A DNA stretch of 64,000 nt from Sanguinoderma infundibulare (taxonomy: Eukaryota > Basidiomycota > Agaricomycetes > Polyporales > Polyporaceae): contig JAVLRN010000010.1 in NCBI GenBank assembly GCA_032821775.1, positions 1,054,001 to 1,118,000 on the forward strand, read 5' to 3'. The notes beneath the pieces are model-generated. The model worked only from the letters and a program-made list of their open reading frames with translations, searched no databases and was not told where the DNA came from. The position numbers and the translations under genes are program-made. Shown one piece after another: positions 61,621 through 64,000 of this stretch (within the stretch, counting starts at the first letter, position 1; each line of letters opens with the position of its first letter).

Positions 61621-61744
61621 AGTAAAGCAGGACGAGTGTCAGCGCAGCTGAGAATAACGGGGGGATTGGGTGAGAAAGGTATCGACGGAGGCAAGGATTA
61701 TATGAGAGGCAGGCACTGCGCCGCTTGACTGGCCAGGGCAGCGC

Positions 61745-64000
61745 TTATGCGAACCATTCATTAGAGTCTTCTGAGGATCTGCTCGCTTCGCTGTCGATCT
61801 CAGATTCTGGATCTTCATCTTTATCTGAATCAGACGCTGAATCTTTTGATAGATCTCAGGGCAACCTCGGCTTGTAGGGAGTCACTCTGAATGCAGCATA
61901 CCCCTGCCGAAGGAATGTGCCGTCCAGTTCTGTCAGGATGTAGACATTATGCACTGTCTTCCGGTGTACTATGTATGGTCCAGAGTACCTTGGTGTATAC
62001 TTGTCCACAAGGCCTGCATCCCTGGCTGAGTTTTGCACGAGGACAAGTGTACCTGGCTGGATGGGTAGCTTCTTCAGCCTGTGCCTAAAGCGCTTTTCAA
62101 ACTGTTCCTTTGACCTGATTCTAGAGTGAAGTATAGTATCGCTTGCACGCTTAAGGTCTTGAGAACGCTTGTCTAGCTGCCGCATCCTCAAGGCTAGCAG
62201 TTCTGCTGAAGATAATCCTGCCTGGTACGCACTGATCATGAATGTAGCCTCTGTAAGGTCGAAGGGGAGAATGGGATGGACACCATGAAGCAAATAAAAA
62301 GGGCTAAATCCTGTGGACCGCCGTGTGGTAATGCGGTCTGCAAAAAATGCCAGATGGACTTTCTTTGGCCATTGCTGAATATCTCCTTGACAATCTTTCA
62401 GGATTGCTTCACGGATGGTAAAATGGCCTTGTTCGACAATGCCATTGCTGTGTTTATTATAGGGAGATATCTTGATTTGAGGAATGCCATACCGCTTCAG
62501 CAGTCACTCAGTTGCTCCCTTAAACTCCATACCATTATCCGTGATGATTTCTGCAATATGTCCATACCAACAGATGATTTCCTCCCATAGAAACTTGGCA
62601 ATGGTCTTCGCAGTGATCCTTCGCAGTGCACGACCTTCAGCTGCATGTGAGAGGTCATCGCGTGCTGCAATGATATACCTATATCCATTGACACTTGGCA
62701 TAAACATGATGTCCACATAAATTTGAGAAAAAAGAGTGACAGGTGTGCGAATGGTGGGAGAGACCTCTATGCGCTTGGTGTTCCACAGTTGACATTGATG
62801 GCAGGTGCTTACATGATGCTTGACATCCTGAAATAGATTAGGCCAGTAGAATCGCTCGCGCACATAATGGAATACGCCATAGACTCCTCTGTGACCCAGC
62901 TTCTCATGAGCTTCTGTGAGGATGCTATACCGCTGATTGCTGTCAAGGACCACTGCTAAAGGTGATTTCTGATTGCGCCACTTATACATCTTTCCTGCAG
63001 TCATGAAGAACTGAGTTGCTCGCTGTAGGAATCGCCTCTTTGCTTGGATAGATGGAAATGATGGAGTCTCTAAGGTCTCAAGAAAATGCTGAATGTTGTG
63101 GAGCGCCTGCTCTTGTTTACTGTCGGTCGCATGTAGAGCTGGCACTTCAGAATGTGTGGGGGTTATGGAATCCTTCCACATAAGGAATAGTGATGTCTCA
63201 TCCATCCACTGATCCAGCTCTTTAGCCTCTTGCCTTTCCTCATCTGTTGGTCTCCTCCTTGAGAGGGTATCAGGTCCTCTGTGTTTGTCTGCAGGGACAT
63301 GCTGTAGCTGAAAATCAAAGAGAAGTATTCCCTGAATCCAGCGATTGATAGTGGCATTTGGTTGAAGGTCAGGATTATTGAGCATATCCTTGATGTACTT
63401 CACATCGACCTCAAGTATCAACTTTTTAATGCCAATAAGGTACAGCCTCCAATGTCGCAGTGCACAAAAGCATCCATACAGCTCTAGCTTGGGTTGGCTA
63501 TACCTGGACTCTCGCTCATTGAATGGAAGGGATCCATATCGCGCTGGCCTTCGCCGACCACTCTCGTCCTCTTGAGAAAGAATAAACCCAACTGCAATAT
63601 TGCTGGAGTCAATTGATATGTAGACTGGCCTGTTACAGTTATAGTCTATAGGGTGTAGTGCTGGTGCAGAGGAGATTAACTGCTTGAGTTGCTGAAAAGC
63701 TCCTTCACACCTCTGGTCCCATATAAACTCAGCATCCTTTCTGATGAGTTCTGTCAAAGGCCAACAGATTTCTGAATATCCCTTGATCCAGATCCGCACT
63801 GTACCGCATAACCCTAAAAAGCCTCGCACATCCTTAACTGTCTGTAGTGCTGGCCACTTCTGAACTTTCTCAATCTTGACATCTTCTGGGAGTCGCCCTT
63901 CAGAACTACACTTTTGGCCAACAATGATCACTTCAGGCTTGCAGATCTGCATTTTCTTTGCTGAAACTGTTACACCTGCATGTGATAATCTGTGAAAAAT
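61745..64000 (-). mobile_element. Ty3/gypsy retrotransposon pol, 3' part
   Basis: One frame on the reverse strand enters from beyond the window end. Order: C-terminal reverse transcriptase thumb (GFLGLCGTVRIWIKGYSEI), RNase H (RPVYISIDSSNIAVGFILSQ, LELYGCFCALRHWRLYLIG, then VDVKYIKDML), integrase zinc-binding HEKLGHRGVYG...CHQC, integrase core with YVDIMFMPS, ITDNGMEFKGATE and, after a TGA at 62504-62506, the continuing core with SPYNKHSNGIVEQGHF (third catalytic Glu). The end is RVTPYKPRLP. A second in-frame TGA at 61856-61858 precedes an acidic tail (SKDSASDSDKDEDPESEI) to a TAA at 61745. No LTR follows directly; the element is truncated at about 61740. Such elements copy themselves through RNA and insert in the genome. 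Confidence 0.9.

Noticed and set aside
52098..62506. TGA read as Trp (alternative genetic code)
   Set aside because: Healthy genes in the same window (F-box, giant gene, zinc transporter, 97-aa Cys-rich protein) use TGA as their terminal stop, so genome-wide reassignment is not tenable.

Overview
The window looks like nuclear DNA of a basidiomycete fungus, most likely an Agaricomycete (Polyporales-like). It is GC-rich outside the repeats. Genes have many short GT-AG introns. Lineage-typical families are present: a FunK1 fungal-type kinase, an agaricomycete F-box-like protein, orphan agaricomycete families and a Ty3/gypsy element. I saw no bacterial features, tRNA, rRNA or CRISPR array, but I could not run a scan for them.

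Layout. (1) 1-454: the 3' end of an unrecognised gene, then a short AT-rich dispersed repeat (762-964). (2) 965-9411: left arm of an inverted segmental duplication of about 8.4 kb. In order it carries an unrecognised broken gene, a PTPA (PP2A activator) pseudogene, a divergent SURF6/Rrp14-like pseudogene, a PAP2 phosphatase, and a two-exon gene for a large membrane protein of unknown family. (3) 9412-42576: about 33 kb of mostly single-copy DNA holding the healthy genes: an F-box-like gene, a 744-residue orphan, the cullin-RING subunit gene rbx1 divergent from tubulin cofactor C, two Cys-rich proteins around a probable mitochondrial protein, a 15-exon gene for a 3,643-residue PH-domain and coiled-coil protein, and a ZRG17/MSC2-like zinc transporter. 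It ends with an F-box fragment fused to a truncated agaricomycete gene. (4) 42577-51116: the right arm, the same genes in reverse orientation. (5) 51117-64000: a decayed accessory region. It has a FunK1 pseudogene, two 1.09-kb LTR-like repeats in opposite orientation enclosing fragments of alpha-tubulin, MAGE/Nse3 and WW-domain genes, an unrecognised gene cut by the second repeat, and the 3' part of a Ty3/gypsy pol that runs off the window.

Gene models were built by joining exons at GT-AG sites and checking that reading phase closed. This worked for all 15 exons of the giant gene, all 5 exons of the zinc transporter, the 744-residue orphan, tubulin cofactor C, rbx1, the Cys-rich genes, the mitochondrial gene and the duplicated membrane protein. 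The main biological picture is a healthy gene block flanked by an inverted duplication. In that duplication PTPA and SURF6 were already broken before copying, PAP2 was lost in one copy only, and the membrane-protein gene stayed open in both copies. Beyond the right arm lies a mosaic of gene fragments and LTRs. In these decayed genes the in-frame stops are strikingly often TGA.
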